Of a stretch of DNA of 64,000 nucleotides, positions 46,560 to 59,537 are shown piece after piece (the stretch's first letter is position 1; every line of letters starts with the position of its first letter). The notes beneath the pieces were generated by a model. The model ran no database searches and was not told where the DNA came from. It worked only from the letters and a program-made list of their open reading frames with translations. Origin of the DNA: Salminus brasiliensis (lineage: Eukaryota > Chordata > Actinopteri > Characiformes > Bryconidae); contig NC_132892.1 in the NCBI RefSeq assembly GCF_030463535.1, positions 27,415,769 to 27,479,768 on the forward strand, in the 5' to 3' direction. Both the position numbers and the translations under genes were made by a program.

Positions 46560-46763
46560 ATGGCCTTCTGGAAGTTCCTCCACCGTCCCACAATCCCTCC
46601 CTTCCTCCGCCGTGTAGCGGGTGACGTGTCTGAGGAACTGGAGCGGCTGCGTCCTGCTCGGTCTCTCGCAAATGAGCCACCTCTGACAGCTGGAGCTCGC
46701 TTCTCACCGCTCGTACGGCCGGGTATATTTTGAATGAGGCTTTAGGTCGTCGACTGAGTCACG
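46560..46763 (+). promoter_or_regulatory. tm9sf2: Probable tm9sf2 promoter / 5' UTR with upstream ORF
   Basis: GC- and CpG-rich sequence directly 5' of the tm9sf2 start codon. It contains an ATG at 46560 that opens a 58-codon frame closing at 46733, 30 bases before the tm9sf2 ATG. Whether this lies in the mRNA depends on the transcription start, which is not visible. No TATA box is seen. Confidence 0.45.
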
Positions 46764-49700
46764 ATGTTCGTCTTTCTCCGCGTCTCCTGCGTGTTTTTGA
46801 GCCTTTTTCTCGGCGCGTCGCTGCTGCTGCGGGAGGCGGCGGCTTTCTACCTTCCGGGTTTGGCGCCTGTCAGTTTTTGTGAAAAACCCACGGAGGGAGA
46901 AGACAGCGGGAGGGAATGTCAGGTAATTACCCAGTACATGTCTTAGACACCTTAAAAACACCTAGTCTTTATTTCTTACTTTTTTCTCTGCTGGACATTT
47001 TCTGCACTAAAACGTCGCTAGCTAAGAGCCCCGTTAGCCACCAGCTAGCGCTAGTTAGGGGGATCGTTTCGGGACGTTGCGTAGTTTTAAAGCTCCGGTG
47101 GGATTTTATAACATCTGTAAGTGGTCTTATCTAACTTTCATTGTTTTCCAGGCGTTTTTGAACTCGGAATGAGCCAAAACACCCGCTTGTCAATGCTGAC
47201 CGGTGTAACTTGAGCTGTTCGCGCTTAGCATTAGCTGTAGCTAGCTTAGCTTAGGAGGCACACGGATAGAGCGCTGTTTGTTGTCTGACTGGTGGGCCTT
47301 GACAGCCAAGATAAGGTGATATCAGGGCAAGTGGTCAAATTTTAGGACCACTGGTGTCTTCAAATGCAGTCTTAACAGTTCTCATAGCAAGCCTGAAGCA
47401 CGGTAGAGAGCACATGGTTCAGTGCTGTTGGAGACAGATGGATTTATCTATTGTAGACACATAATGGAGACCACTTTACAGCAAAAGTGTAGTGATTTCA
47501 GAGAAAGATTGCAGTAAAAATGTCTTTTATTAAAGGAAAAGCCAGAGTAGAGGTGCAAATCGTCAATCTAGATGGAAAGATTTGGTTAAATTGAGGAAAG
47601 CCTTTATTAAATATGAAGGAATAATGATTATGTTGAGGGTATAATATCCTCAATTTAATAAACTGACCCCTCAGTTTAGCTGGAACATCCCATCTAGACT
47701 GAGGGAGCAGTTTATTAAGTTAAAGAGACATTTATTACATGGAAGGAACAAATAGTTTTCTCAGTTTAATAAATTGTCTCCTCAATTTAATAAACCGTCC
47801 CCTCATTTTAGCTGAAACGTCCCATCTAAACTAATGGAGCAGTTTATTAAGTTGAAGGAGACATTTATTAAATGGAGGGAGGGGGCAGTTTTCTCAATTG
47901 AATAAATTGTTCCCCTTAATTTGTTGACAACACGCCCTCAATAGACTAAGGGAACAGTTTATAACATTTAGTCTCTAAATATAATGTTTGTATCGTGATG
48001 CTTTAGGGGCTTCATTGTTTCTTGTAGAAGTGGAGCTCCTCAGTTTATCAGTCTAGAAATCTGAAGCGCATTAAGCTCTCTGCTCTGTCCTATCAGGAGC
48101 TTTTCTGTCTTAAATGAAGGCATAAAGCTCAGAAACGTGACGTGTGTAGTATATAGTAGATTCCTCAAAATGCTTCTGAGTGGAAGTAATATGCATGTCT
48201 TCGGGTCCTCAGACCTATTATTTTGCCTCCCAGCCATTGATTCTCTACATACCTGTCTCTATTACCTGTTTCTGTTTAGTCGACCTGGGGTTATTTTTTT
48301 TTTTTTTTTTTTTTTTTTACCTCAGTAACTTCAGTCAGATACCCCATCTCAACATGGTTTATCTTCTTCTTCATTCATGGGCATTTAGACGTGTCGAATG
48401 TAACCCAATATTAGAATGTGTTTCCAAACAGTGTACATTTGCTGTCTTCTGTTAAACGTGGCTGTTTGTCTATGTGTGTACATCCTGTTGCGATCCCACA
48501 GCGGCTTATCAGTGCTTATCACTAAACTACCATTAAGCTTTTACCACAGCCTTGCTCTCCATGTCATTGAGTGTTAAGTGTCGGCAGGATAACCTATAAC
48601 ACATCCTTCTTCCGGTTGCACATTCATTCACAGGACAAAATCGAGCTGTTTGTGAACAGGCTGGACTCTGTGGAGTCTGTTTTGCCCTACGAATACACTG
48701 CGTAAGTAGACTTTACATACACTCTTTACACTCTAAGGAATTGTTAAACTGCTCCCAGGCCTTAACAGCCATGCTACGCTTTTGTTGTAATTTACGTCAC
48801 TTCTGTTTGCCCGTAATCTCCGTGTGTCAGAGTCAGTATAAAGGTGATATCTTCCACCCACCACAGGCAGTGTAACACCACATTTGCACATTTAGTTGGA
48901 GCTGTCCAGCCGGTTTTTCCTGAGCACCCTGACAGGCTGTAACCACAGAATGCTTCTCTGAAACGTGCTTGTCTTCTGCCTCACATGATGTTAAAGTGAG
49001 CCTAAAGAGCGAGGGAGTGGTAAGATAAAGAGAAAAAGAAAGGTGTTAGTGATTGAGTTAAGGGTGTGTGCGCAGGTCTTCGTTTGTCTTTTTAAGCCTC
49101 ACAGATTTCAAGCCTTAAGAAGTAATGATGTTATATTTAAAGGTCATATACCGGAAAAATCTTTCCTTTTTGGAGATAATAGAATTAGATTTTTTGTGGA
49201 CATTAAATCCACAATTTATTTATTTTTAAAGAATTGTTTAATTCTTTTAACTGTCAAGTGCTGGATATACTTTTTAACTGCAGTGTATAACATTTCTAAA
49301 AACTCTCTTTTTACGCTCACACTTCAGTTTTTCACTCTCATAACTGCATTCATCGTTATTTGCATAAGTTTCATATGCCCTAAAATAGAACCATGTGGGA
49401 CTCCACAAAATACAAAAAAAATGCTTAGTAGAAAAAATATGAATATGAAAAAAAAAACGCTTAGTAGTTTATGCAGCAGAATACTTCATCATTAAAAAGT
49501 TAAAATACATGAAAGTTTACTTTCTATAAATGTACTTTTAGTCCGGTTCTCTTAATGCAAACTTAAATGTAATCTGATATCATGATATTAGTGAGCTTTT
49601 TGTAAAGTGTTGAGTTTTAGAGTTACGTGAAGAATGCCTGCAGACACCCTGGACTAGCTCTAGGGAGTATTGAAACTGAGGAGGGATTGTCCTGGCATTA

Positions 49701-52700
49701 ACACTGAGTGCTTTAAGATCAGTTGCAGCCTCTGTACACTCTAATGGTGTCTGGAATGTAGCCCACGCAAACCTCAGAGGAGTAACTATGTGCCATGTCA
49801 TATGTATCACCAGTACCGATATAACGTCATATTGCTTTTCCGTTTTAGTGACATTAAATGATAATGAGCATTATATCCATGATGGTATTTTATTTAATTG
49901 ATTAAACAGTTATTTAAATAAGCATCAGTATTAAGCAAATTTGTTCTTTCGTTCTTCTCACATGCCGCAGTCTTCCTTACTGCTGCTTCCTTGCTCCATC
50001 GCCTCTTTTCTCTTCCAAGTCTTTCTTGTCTGTGATTAGACATGTATGCAGGAGTAAAATGTGCACTAATTATAGATTGTACAAAATAGAACATCACCAA
50101 CTATTAAACAACACAGTAGGGCTGGGCAATATGACTATTTTATCTTGGCGTGATACACAACATGCTTTTCTAAGCCTGTAATTAGTGTTTAAAGAACACT
50201 GATCAACTGCATTTCATTGCAAACAGTTTAATTAGACTGGTTTAATTCGATAAAAGGCAATTGATGTTGAATGAAAATCACTGTACTCAGTAAGAGAGAG
50301 TCTGTCACTACTGATGTGTTTGTTCTGTGGTTACATGTATCGTTAAAATGTCTTTAAATATTGTGATATAGTATTTATACCATATTGCCCAGACCGACAA
50401 CATGCATACTAATATGAACACCACTTGGAAAGATAGTGATAGATTTTCTGTCTTGGAATGAATGCTGGAATTCAGGCAAATGACACAGAGATGTTCGAAG
50501 CTATAAAATAAGAATATAAGGATAATTTGAAATAAGAATATTGTGCAGCCCTACATTGAAAGTAATCAATATAGTATAAGTTACCTTTTACAGTGAGCGT
50601 TTATACATTCAGTGTGCTGTTACAGTTGCTTTCTTGCTTATTAATTGATTGATCTTTTCTATAATTATTTGAACTTTGTATTGTTTGCTTTTACGGTGTC
50701 TGTCTGCATACTAGATTGCTCTTTGAAACATTTTCTGTTTTGATCCAGGTTCGATTTCTGTACGGTTGATGCTGAGAAGCGGCCGTCAGAAAACTTGGGC
50801 CAGGTGCTTTTCGGAGAGAGAATTGAGCCTTCTCCATATAAGGTAATAAAACCATTAATCAGTGCACATACAGCTATGCACACAAATAAAAAAAGCCAAA
50901 TAACCAAAAACACCTAGAATTAAAAAAAAAAGAGGACCTGTTTACCAAAAATATATATTTAACTGCTTATTTAATGCCAGAACAGATTATCAGCTATTAC
51001 CCTGTTTGAGGTCTGAAGTTTGTATGTTTGAGGCTTCTGTAGTTTTACTGGGTCTGTAAGGATGACATAAAATGTCTTTTTCTGTAACGTAAAAAAAAGA
51101 ATTGTTTAGCTACGTTATGGACTGATTACTTCGAAGTCTAGTCTAGCCTAGTAGAATTCTGAAATTTCGTCAAGAAAAATCTAATCTAGGACTAGACTTC
51201 CCCAACATTTTCAAAGGTTTGTAGACACCTGCTCATCCAGTTCTTGTTTTCTGAAGGATATAATTGAGCGCTTTGTCCTCTTACTTACATTAACTTGCAT
51301 CTACATGCATATAGCACCCCATCTATACACTTTACATAGCTCCACAGCCTAATGCTGTGTCTCTGTATGTATGTGTATGTATGCATATGTATCTCCCCTC
51401 AGTAGATGTTAAATAAAGGGTTCATTGTATTTTAATCTTGTTTCTGTCTGTTCTGTCTGTTGCAGTTTTCCTTTAAGCAAAAGGAAGATTGTAAGCATGT
51501 GTGCACCAAGTCATACAACACTGAAAAGGCAGAAGATAAAGCCAACCTGGACTTCCTTAAGAAAGGCATGCTCCTTAACTACCAGCACCACTGGTGAGCT
51601 CTGCTCTGCTCTTCTGTTGCCTTGTCATCACAATAAACATGCAGCATTGCTCTCATCATTGTGTAAGCACACTACATCACCACTAGATGGCTGCCTGAAC
51701 CTGCCCATAGAAGATAAATGTTTCTTTACCTCTCTGCTGACCTCAGGATTGTGGACAACATGCCTGTGACCTGGTGTTACGATGTGGAGGATAATCAGAA
51801 GTTCTGTAACCCTGGATTCCCCATTGGCTGCTACGTCACAGAATCTGGTCGGCCCAAAGATGCATGCGTCGTCAATGTGAGACCAATCAACCAAAAACCT
51901 TTTTTTCATATGTTTGAGAGATTTGCTTTTGAGAGTTGTTTTTTTTTAACCATTTTAACTTCTTGGTTATCTGCTGGTAGTCACTGTTTATGTTTTAAGT
52001 AATTTTCTCTTACATACAGTCTGACTTCAACGACAAAGACACCTTCTACATCTTCAACCATGTGGACATCACCATCTATTACCATGTGGTGGAGAACGAG
52101 GCTGCCGGTGCTCGGCTGGTCGCAGCCAAGATGGAGCCAAAGAGGTACAGGAGTTGTTAATGGCACATCATAGTGTAGAGATGACTAAATTTGGACTATG
52201 ACAGACTTTTTTTTGGTTCCTTTTGACAGTACATTTTAGAGAAGGCTTAATCCTGGTTTTTCACATTGTCAACAATGCACTGAAATGAGTACAGTCATAG
52301 ATGAGATGTATATGAAATAGAAGTATAGTATATGTGAGTGAAGTGTTTTAATGTGAAAAAAAAAGCATAAAAAAAAATCTAAAATTTTATGCTGTTCTTT
52401 CTTTTAGCTTTAAGCAGTCTAAGCCGGACGCTCCAGACTGCACAGGGCCTCCCATGAGCCTTAGTAACAAATACAAAGGAGATATCTTCATCCCTTACAC
52501 CTACTCTGTACAATTTGCGGTGAGTTTTGCTCTTTTATTTATGCTCCCACTGTCTCTTCCTTTGTGCCTTTGTCTGTTTATGTTATTTGTTATGTTTGAC
52601 CTGTAGTAATTTAAAGTGATATTTTCATCTTCCCTGAAATGTAGTTGATTTGTCAAGACTTGGCTTGGTGTCTGAAGTTTTGAGGCTAAAGTAGCTAATG

Positions 52701-55700
52701 TAATTGAATTGCATGGCTGCTAGATCAGGATTGTGCAAATTGCATATCTTAGTCATTACACACTGTGTTGAGTTGAGTTATCTTCTGTGATTACAGAGGA
52801 AAGTTCTAAAATCTGAGTTGGGCTGAACCATTGCTTTAAGTCCAGTCTGTTTTGGACTCTGCCCATGTATTAATGGCTGTTTTGTTTGGTGTGATGTTTG
52901 CAGGAGGAACAGAACATTCGATGGGCCTCCCGATGGGATTATATTCTGGAGTCCATGCCTCACACCAACATTCAGTGGTTTAGGTAAACATACTCACACT
53001 GTGTTCATTCAAAATATAATTCAATACATTTGCCCCCCCCAAGTGAACACATTATATTAGGTCTCTACATATAATGCAATTGATTGTCTTGGATCGTTGC
53101 ATCATGCCTAATGTTATCTCATGGCTGGTGCTTTGGGTTGGAGCTATTTTAAGTTTCTAAAATGTGCAACTCCACCGGTATGAATATGAGTGGAACTAAA
53201 TTGATCGGCATCTTTTACTATGGAAAATTGTAATCGGCTTTTTGGCCATATCGCCCAGCCCTCGGTCACAAACACATTCAGTCAAAATTGTATTTATTTT
53301 ATTTTATTCCACTGCCTGTGAACATCTGATAACTATTTTCATATATCTTTAGTTTCTTGTCTCTGTTGTCTCGGTTTGTCTCTGTTTAACTCCTTGTGTG
53401 TGTTTGGTTGCAGTATAATGAACTCCCTGGTGATTGTGCTCTTCCTGTCTGGTATGGTGGCTATGATCATGTTGAGGACACTGCACAAAGACATTGCACG
53501 CTACAACCAGATGGATTCAGTGGTGAGTCTGGCTCTTCACAGCCCTTTGAAATCTACACACACTTCATGTAACACACTTGGGGATAATGGGACAGACCCA
53601 GGATCAGAATAGGGATACTGGGGATACTGAATAGTAATAGTTACTGAATGAGTCAAAATGGATACTGAATCATTAGACATAGTTACTTGATCATTAAAAA
53701 CAGGCACTGAATCATTAGCAATAGTTGCTGAATAACTAGTGATGGATATTGAATAATTAGTATTATTACTCAAAAATTCAAAGTGGGTACTGAATCATAA
53801 GCAGTAGTTACTGCATAACTGGTGATCGGTATTAAGTAATTAGTATTAATTACTGAATAATTAAAAATAGGTACTGAATCATTAGCTGTAGTTACTTGAT
53901 CATTAAAAAGAGGGACTGAATTATTGGCAGTAGTTACTGAATACTTGATAAGTATTGAATAATTAGTAATTACTGAATGATTAAAAAATAGGCACTGAAT
54001 CATTAGCAGTAGTCACTGCATAACTGGTGATATGTATTAAATAATTATTAATTACTTAATAATTGAAAATAGGTACTGAATCATAGGCAGTAATTACTGC
54101 ATATCTGGTGATATGTATTCAATAATTATTAATTACTTAATAATTCAAATAGGTACTGAATCATTAGCAGTAGTTTCAGCATTCAACTGGTGATAGGTGT
54201 TGAATGATTAGTATTACTGACTCCATCAAAAGGAGGTTCTGAATAATTAGTAGTAGTTACTGGTGATGTGCTAAATAATTACTAGGAATTGCGGAATAAT
54301 GTGATGGGTACTGAATAATTAGTGGTGGTTACTAAATGTCAACAAAGGTGCTGATTAATTAGTAGCAATTACTGAATAATATTTTTTGAATAATACATCT
54401 AAAGTTCAGAAGGTTAAATTGTTTCCTTTCTGTCAAACGCGCACACACACACACACACCTCTCATTAAGAAGTCCTTAAGCAGATGTGGAGTGACAGTGT
54501 GCCAGCCTCACTCTCTTTGATCTACATGAACCTTCATTAGTGTATCTACAGCTTTGACCCCGAACACCAAATGCCTCATCTAACCATTTCAGCCCCCTGT
54601 CAGCCATTTGGTCTTTGTGTATTTATGTGTGTATTTGTCTTTGTGTGACACATGGACAAATGTTCAGTCCAGTAAACTTTAGGTGTTAAGATGATGAAAG
54701 TGTGTTTGTCACTTTTTGTCATCTGAATCTAGCAGTTGTTCTCGACAGATTTTCATGATGGATAGACCAATTTGTTCTATTGCTCTCTATAGTGCTGCAT
54801 TGCACTCTCTTCATAATGATTCACTTGTCCTTTGTTTGTGTGTTTTCTAGGAGGACGCTCAGGAAGAGTTTGGATGGAAGCTGGTTCACGGTGACGTTTT
54901 CCGGCCACCTCGCAAAGGCATGCTGCTGTCTGTATTCCTTGGCTCTGGCACACAGATCTTCATCATGACTTTTGTCACCCTCTGTGAGTGTTTTAACTTT
55001 GTGTTCATTCCTGACATAGGTCTACTGCATACTGCATGTAGAGTACATATTTTTTAAAGGAGAGGGTTTATACAGTTATGAAGGATTGGCTCTGTTTGCT
55101 GTATTTACGGCATCTGACCCGGATGTGCAGGTTACTGCTGTATGGCACAGTGTTTACACTGTGACCTGAAGCAGTAGAGTTTGAGTTTGCACAAAAGATA
55201 AAAACTTTTAGTAGCCCTAGAATAAACCGTCTCTCTCTTTCTGTCTCTCTGTAGTTTTCGCTTGTCTGGGATTTCTGTCCCCGGCGAATCGCGGTGCTCT
55301 GATGACGTGTGCCGTGGTGCTGTGGGTTCTGCTTGGAACTCCAGCTGGTTACGTCGCCGCCCGATTCTACAAGTGTGAGTACACCTCTGGGGTCGCAACC
55401 CCTGAACCCCCCTGTGCACTTCTGTTGGGGCTGTCTGCAGCTCATTAGCCCTAATCAGTGTCAGAAGGGGGCTCTCTTTTACACACATACACGCACGCAC
55501 ACACACACAGACACACACACACACATTGGAATGATGGAGCTCCATCCAGTACTTTTGGGATGAGAGGATAATCCAACGTCTTGACCTTACTAACTAATAT
55601 GCTAGGGATACACATATATGAGAATTGGGAACCAATGGTAATGTTTATGTACCTATCTGCTGATGTTTAGTTTAATTCGGTTCATCAGTTCAACTTTATT

Positions 55701-55919
55701 GTCATTATACCAATACTGGGAAGTACAGTACAAGGAAACACTGTTAGGCTACATCTCTCCAGTGCAATAATAAGAAAATAGATAAAGAACAAATGGTCAG
55801 AATACAAAACAAAGTTGCATAGATGGAAAACAAGACCTTTATTTCTGTAATTAAATGCAGTAAATGCAAATTTATTTGAAAAATCAATCAAATCTGTCCA
55901 ATGCATTATTTGTATTTAG

Positions 55920-55956
<37 letters not shown>

Positions 55957-57164
55957 GAAATACTACTATTCAGTTAAAATTCAATTTTATTTATGTGGCA
56001 CTTTTCCACAACAAACGATGTTACAAAGCAGTTTTACAGAGATCCAAGGTAGAAACCTTGAGAGGAATCTCAAGTATTTGCCAATACCATTATTTATCTG
56101 AGATCATTGTGCAGCTCTAGTTTAGTCTATTTGGTCCAGTAGCTTCCAGTAGTACTTCACTCTAAATTTTGCTAGCTTTCAAGGTTTGTCAGGTATTAAA
56201 CAGCTATTAAAGAGAATGCATTTAAAATTGTCCATCCAGAGGAACGCTTAACGTGTGTTACTGTGAGTCAGTGTGTGATGTGTGATTTCTCTCTGCACAG
56301 CATTTGGAGGGGAGAAGTGGAAGACCAATGTGCTGCTAACTGCATTCCTCTGTCCCGGGTGAGTACCGCCAGGGTGTGGCAGAAGTGATTGCGACAATAG
56401 TTCATTAACAAGCTCTCTCTTTTTTCATTTCCTGATCTCAAATGTGTGTTAGTAAATGTGTATTTTAACATTTTTATCTCTTCTCTCCTCCTTTAGGGTG
56501 GTCTTTGCTGATTTCTTTCTGATGAACTTAATCCTATGGGGCGAGGGCTCATCAGCTGCAATGCCTTTCGGCACACTGGTGGCCATCTTGGCTCTGTGGT
56601 TCTGTATCTCCGTCCCCCTCACTTTCATCGGGGCTTACTTTGGCTTTAAGAAGGCTGTAAGTACATATATTATGTTAACCTGACTTTAGCACAACATAAT
56701 AATAATCACACAACAAGCACATCCTTTCTTAAGTTAAACTAAGTATTTTTCTTCATTTCCCTTTTTATTTAAGTTTATTTATTTATTTATTTTTTCAATT
56801 AGTGTAATTGTAACAGAGTAAAGCTTTTTAAGCCGTGGCCAGCAGGGGGAGCTGTGCACTCACTGCTTCCCCCAAAACGTGGGGACAGCCATTGGCTCAT
56901 GAGCTGTTTGAATGCTTTCTTTTTATTTTCTCACCAGCAAAACATCCCAATTAAGTTAGGTGTTGCTTCATGCAAATGTGATACAGGCAGAAGTATTTGG
57001 ACGCATTCATTAAATGTTGAATTCAGGTGGTTCGTTTAGACATATTTAAGTGTAGGTGTCCCAGTCTGACAGTGGTGGTTTGACTGCACTGTTTGTAGAA
57101 TGGATAAGAAACTATTTAATTCTAATTTGTGTGTCTGATTTTTTTTTATCATCTCACAGCACAG

Positions 57165-57224
<60 letters not shown>

Positions 57225-59537
57225 TCCTACAAACAAAACAGAAAAAGTTCTGATTACGTGTGAAGAATCAGTCTTCCAACCTCTGTCACTTTTGCATGAT
57301 GCAGGGCATTGAGCACCCAGTGCGCACCAATCAAATTCCTCGACAGATTCCTGAACAGTCTTTCTACACCAAACCCCTCCCTGGGATTGTGATGGGTGGG
57401 ATCCTACCTTTTGGATGCATCTTCATTCAGCTCTTCTTCATCCTCAACAGCATCTGGTGGGTGTTTATTAGTGTGAATAAGTAAATTCTGCTTATGCTGA
57501 CTGAATTATTCATATTTTGTCAGCTGGTTAAAACCGCATGTGATGGCTGCTGTTGTCTTACTGGTTGTTTGTCTGCAGGTCCCATCAGATGTACTACATG
57601 TTTGGATTCCTGTTCCTCGTCTTCATTATCCTGGTGATCACCTGCTCAGAAGCCACCATCCTGCTCTGCTACTTCCACTTGTGTGCTGAGGTTAGAATAC
57701 ACATGCGTTTTATGGACAAAAGTATTTGGACACCTCATTCATTGTTACTTCTGAAATCAAGGGTATTTAAAAAAAAAAAAAAAAATGCTTATCCTGGGGA
57801 ATAACTATTCTTTGTTGGTGTAACTGTTTGTACTGTCTAGAGAAAGCTTTCTACTAGATTTTGGAGAAATTTGCTGTGAGGATTTAATTGCGTTTAGCAC
57901 CTCATCCCCAATTTCCCAACACTTCCCTGAAGTATTGGATTGAGCACCATCACTCCAGAGAACGCAGTTCCGCTGCTCCACGGCTCAACACTGGGGGGCT
58001 TTATACCCCTCTAGCCCACACCTGGCATTAGGCCTATTTTATTGGCAATACTTCTCTACAGGGACAGTGTGTGCGCATTTGCACATCTGTGTCAACAATG
58101 GGTGTGACACAGTATCTGATTACATTCATTATGCGTCCACAAACATTTGGACAAATAGTGTGTATTACCTATATTGAAAATTACTTTATTTGCCATACAT
58201 TGGTGTAACTCTTCTGTCTGTGTTCATTAGGATTATCACTGGCAGTGGCGCTCGTTCCTCACCAGCGGTTTCACGGCGGCTTATTTCCTGGTCTATGCTG
58301 TACACTACTTCTTCTCCAAGCTACAGATTACTGGCCTGGCCAGCACCATCCTCTATTTTGGCTACACCATGATCATGGCCCTCATCTTCTTCCTCTTCAC
58401 AGGTAAATACAGTGTTCTGCATGTGTACACAGGCCAGTGCTGGACTCAAAACAGCTTAAAAAGTATAAACAAAACTATTACGGGTAATCGTTTCCGTCAC
58501 TGTGATGGATTCCTCCTTTAGCATAGAGCAGCAGCACTAGCAAACAGGATCTCATTACCTTAGCTAACTGAACTGAAATATGATCACATGAACACAGAGA
58601 TATATATTCATACATAATATGGAAAATATTATATTAAATTCACTTTGAATATTGATACCATCAAGTCTGTTGCACCATATTAAGTGTGTATGTCTGTGTC
58701 TGCACTTGTTATATGTTATAAGTGAATGTCCTTTTCATCAGCTCAGTTATGATGAGTGCCAGTGACTCAGCCTTTTATTTATTTATTTATTTATTTATGT
58801 ATGTATGTATTTATTTAAAAACAAATGTCTGAATAGTTTTGACAGCATAGAGATTTTCATCTGTAAAGTTTTAGATCCTTAGTCATTTTAATTATCATAG
58901 TTTATGGGGGAGTGAAAGTCCATTGGTCAGAATGTTATTCTAATACATCAATCTGTGCATATAATAATAATATACTGGAGGTGATTCAGAATTAATAATA
59001 CTAATACTAATAATACTATTATTATTATTATTATTATTATTTTAGCACATAATAATAACTCCAATCAAATTGCTGTGGAATTTTACATTTTGTGTGAGGA
59101 CAAAAAACCTTGTGAGGACAGAAATTTGAGTGTGAGTTTTACTGACTAGTATAGCTGTTATGCAAAATCTCAATTTTTGCTGGTTTTGTTTATTTCATGA
59201 TGAATGGACCAATAGAGATGCTCCAAAATGACTTGCAATAGCATCTTTTTACACCGACTTCCATTGAAAGCTAAGCTGTATATATTTAATAACTATAGTA
59301 TAGTTCAGCGTCCTGTGGCAAGTAGACCTACAGTTATCTATAATTATTGGTAATTATCTATAATTTAATTATAGATTATCTATAATAATACATTTCCAGG
59401 AAGCCACGCTACTGCAGCCGTTTTCTCTTGAATAGCGTTTAAACAAATGTGTTTTTATCCACCTCACAGGAACGATTGGGTTCTTTGCCTGTTTCTGGTT
59501 CGTCACGAAAATCTACAGCGTGGTGAAGGTGGACTAA
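46764..59537 (+). CDS. tm9sf2: Transmembrane 9 superfamily member 2 (nonaspanin), 17 exons, 659 aa
   Basis: Exons: 46764-46922, 48634-48701, 50749-50842, 51466-51593, 51747-51876, 52020-52144, 52408-52519, 52904-52983, 53414-53522, 54851-54983, 55255-55374, 56301-56358, 56497-56656, 57305-57456, 57579-57690, 58231-58402, 59470-59537. All are GT-AG and in frame. Residues 1-28 are a signal peptide (ending [10 protein letters not shown]). A lumenal domain runs to about 298, with conserved cysteines. Nine membrane segments follow, from about 300 to 650. The C-terminal KVD fits the KXD/E COPI-binding retention motif of the family. Human TM9SF2 is 663 aa. TM9SF2 is a Golgi/endosomal membrane protein needed for normal glycosphingolipid and heparan sulfate synthesis in mammalian cells. 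Strong internal match over all exons. Confidence 0.95.
47640..47930 (+). repeat. Two-copy, about 130-bp tandem repeat with inner inverted motif (tm9sf2 intron 1)
   Basis: The unit CCTCAATTTAATAAAC...TAGCTG...CCATCTA...GAGCAGTTTATTAAGTT...AGACATTTATTA...TTTTCTCA occurs at about 47650-47778 and 47781-47912. A partial copy lies before it. Inside each unit AATTTAATAAACTG and CAGTTTATTAAGTT are inverse of one another, so each can fold back. Confidence 0.7.
53615..54400 (-). repeat. Diverged minisatellite with AATGATTCAGTA core on the minus strand (tm9sf2 intron 9)
   Basis: Units on the + strand read TACTGAATCATTAGCAGTAG or TACTGAATAATTAGTAATTA. The core TACTGAATCATT is the inverse of the AATGATTCAGTA core of the array at 6939-7425. 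Copies are diverged, with spacing of about 20-40 bases. It occupies most of the left half of the intron between exons 9 and 10. Confidence 0.8.
57169..57222. repeat. (GT)27 microsatellite (tm9sf2 intron 13)
   Basis: Uninterrupted GT dinucleotides over 54 bases, ending about 80 bases before the exon 14 acceptor at 57304. Confidence 0.95.
57711..58161. mobile_element. MITE-like element, family A copy 5 (tm9sf2 intron 15)
   Basis: The left end TATGGACAAAAGTATTTGGA begins about 20 bases after the exon 15 donor. The right end GTCCACAAACATTTGGACAA reads as its imperfect inverse. The interior has GGGGGGCTTTATACCCCTC, CACACCTGGCATTAGGC and TGCGCATTTGCACATCTG. The orientation matches copies 3 and 4. 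This is the most complete copy with both ends visible. Confidence 0.8.
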
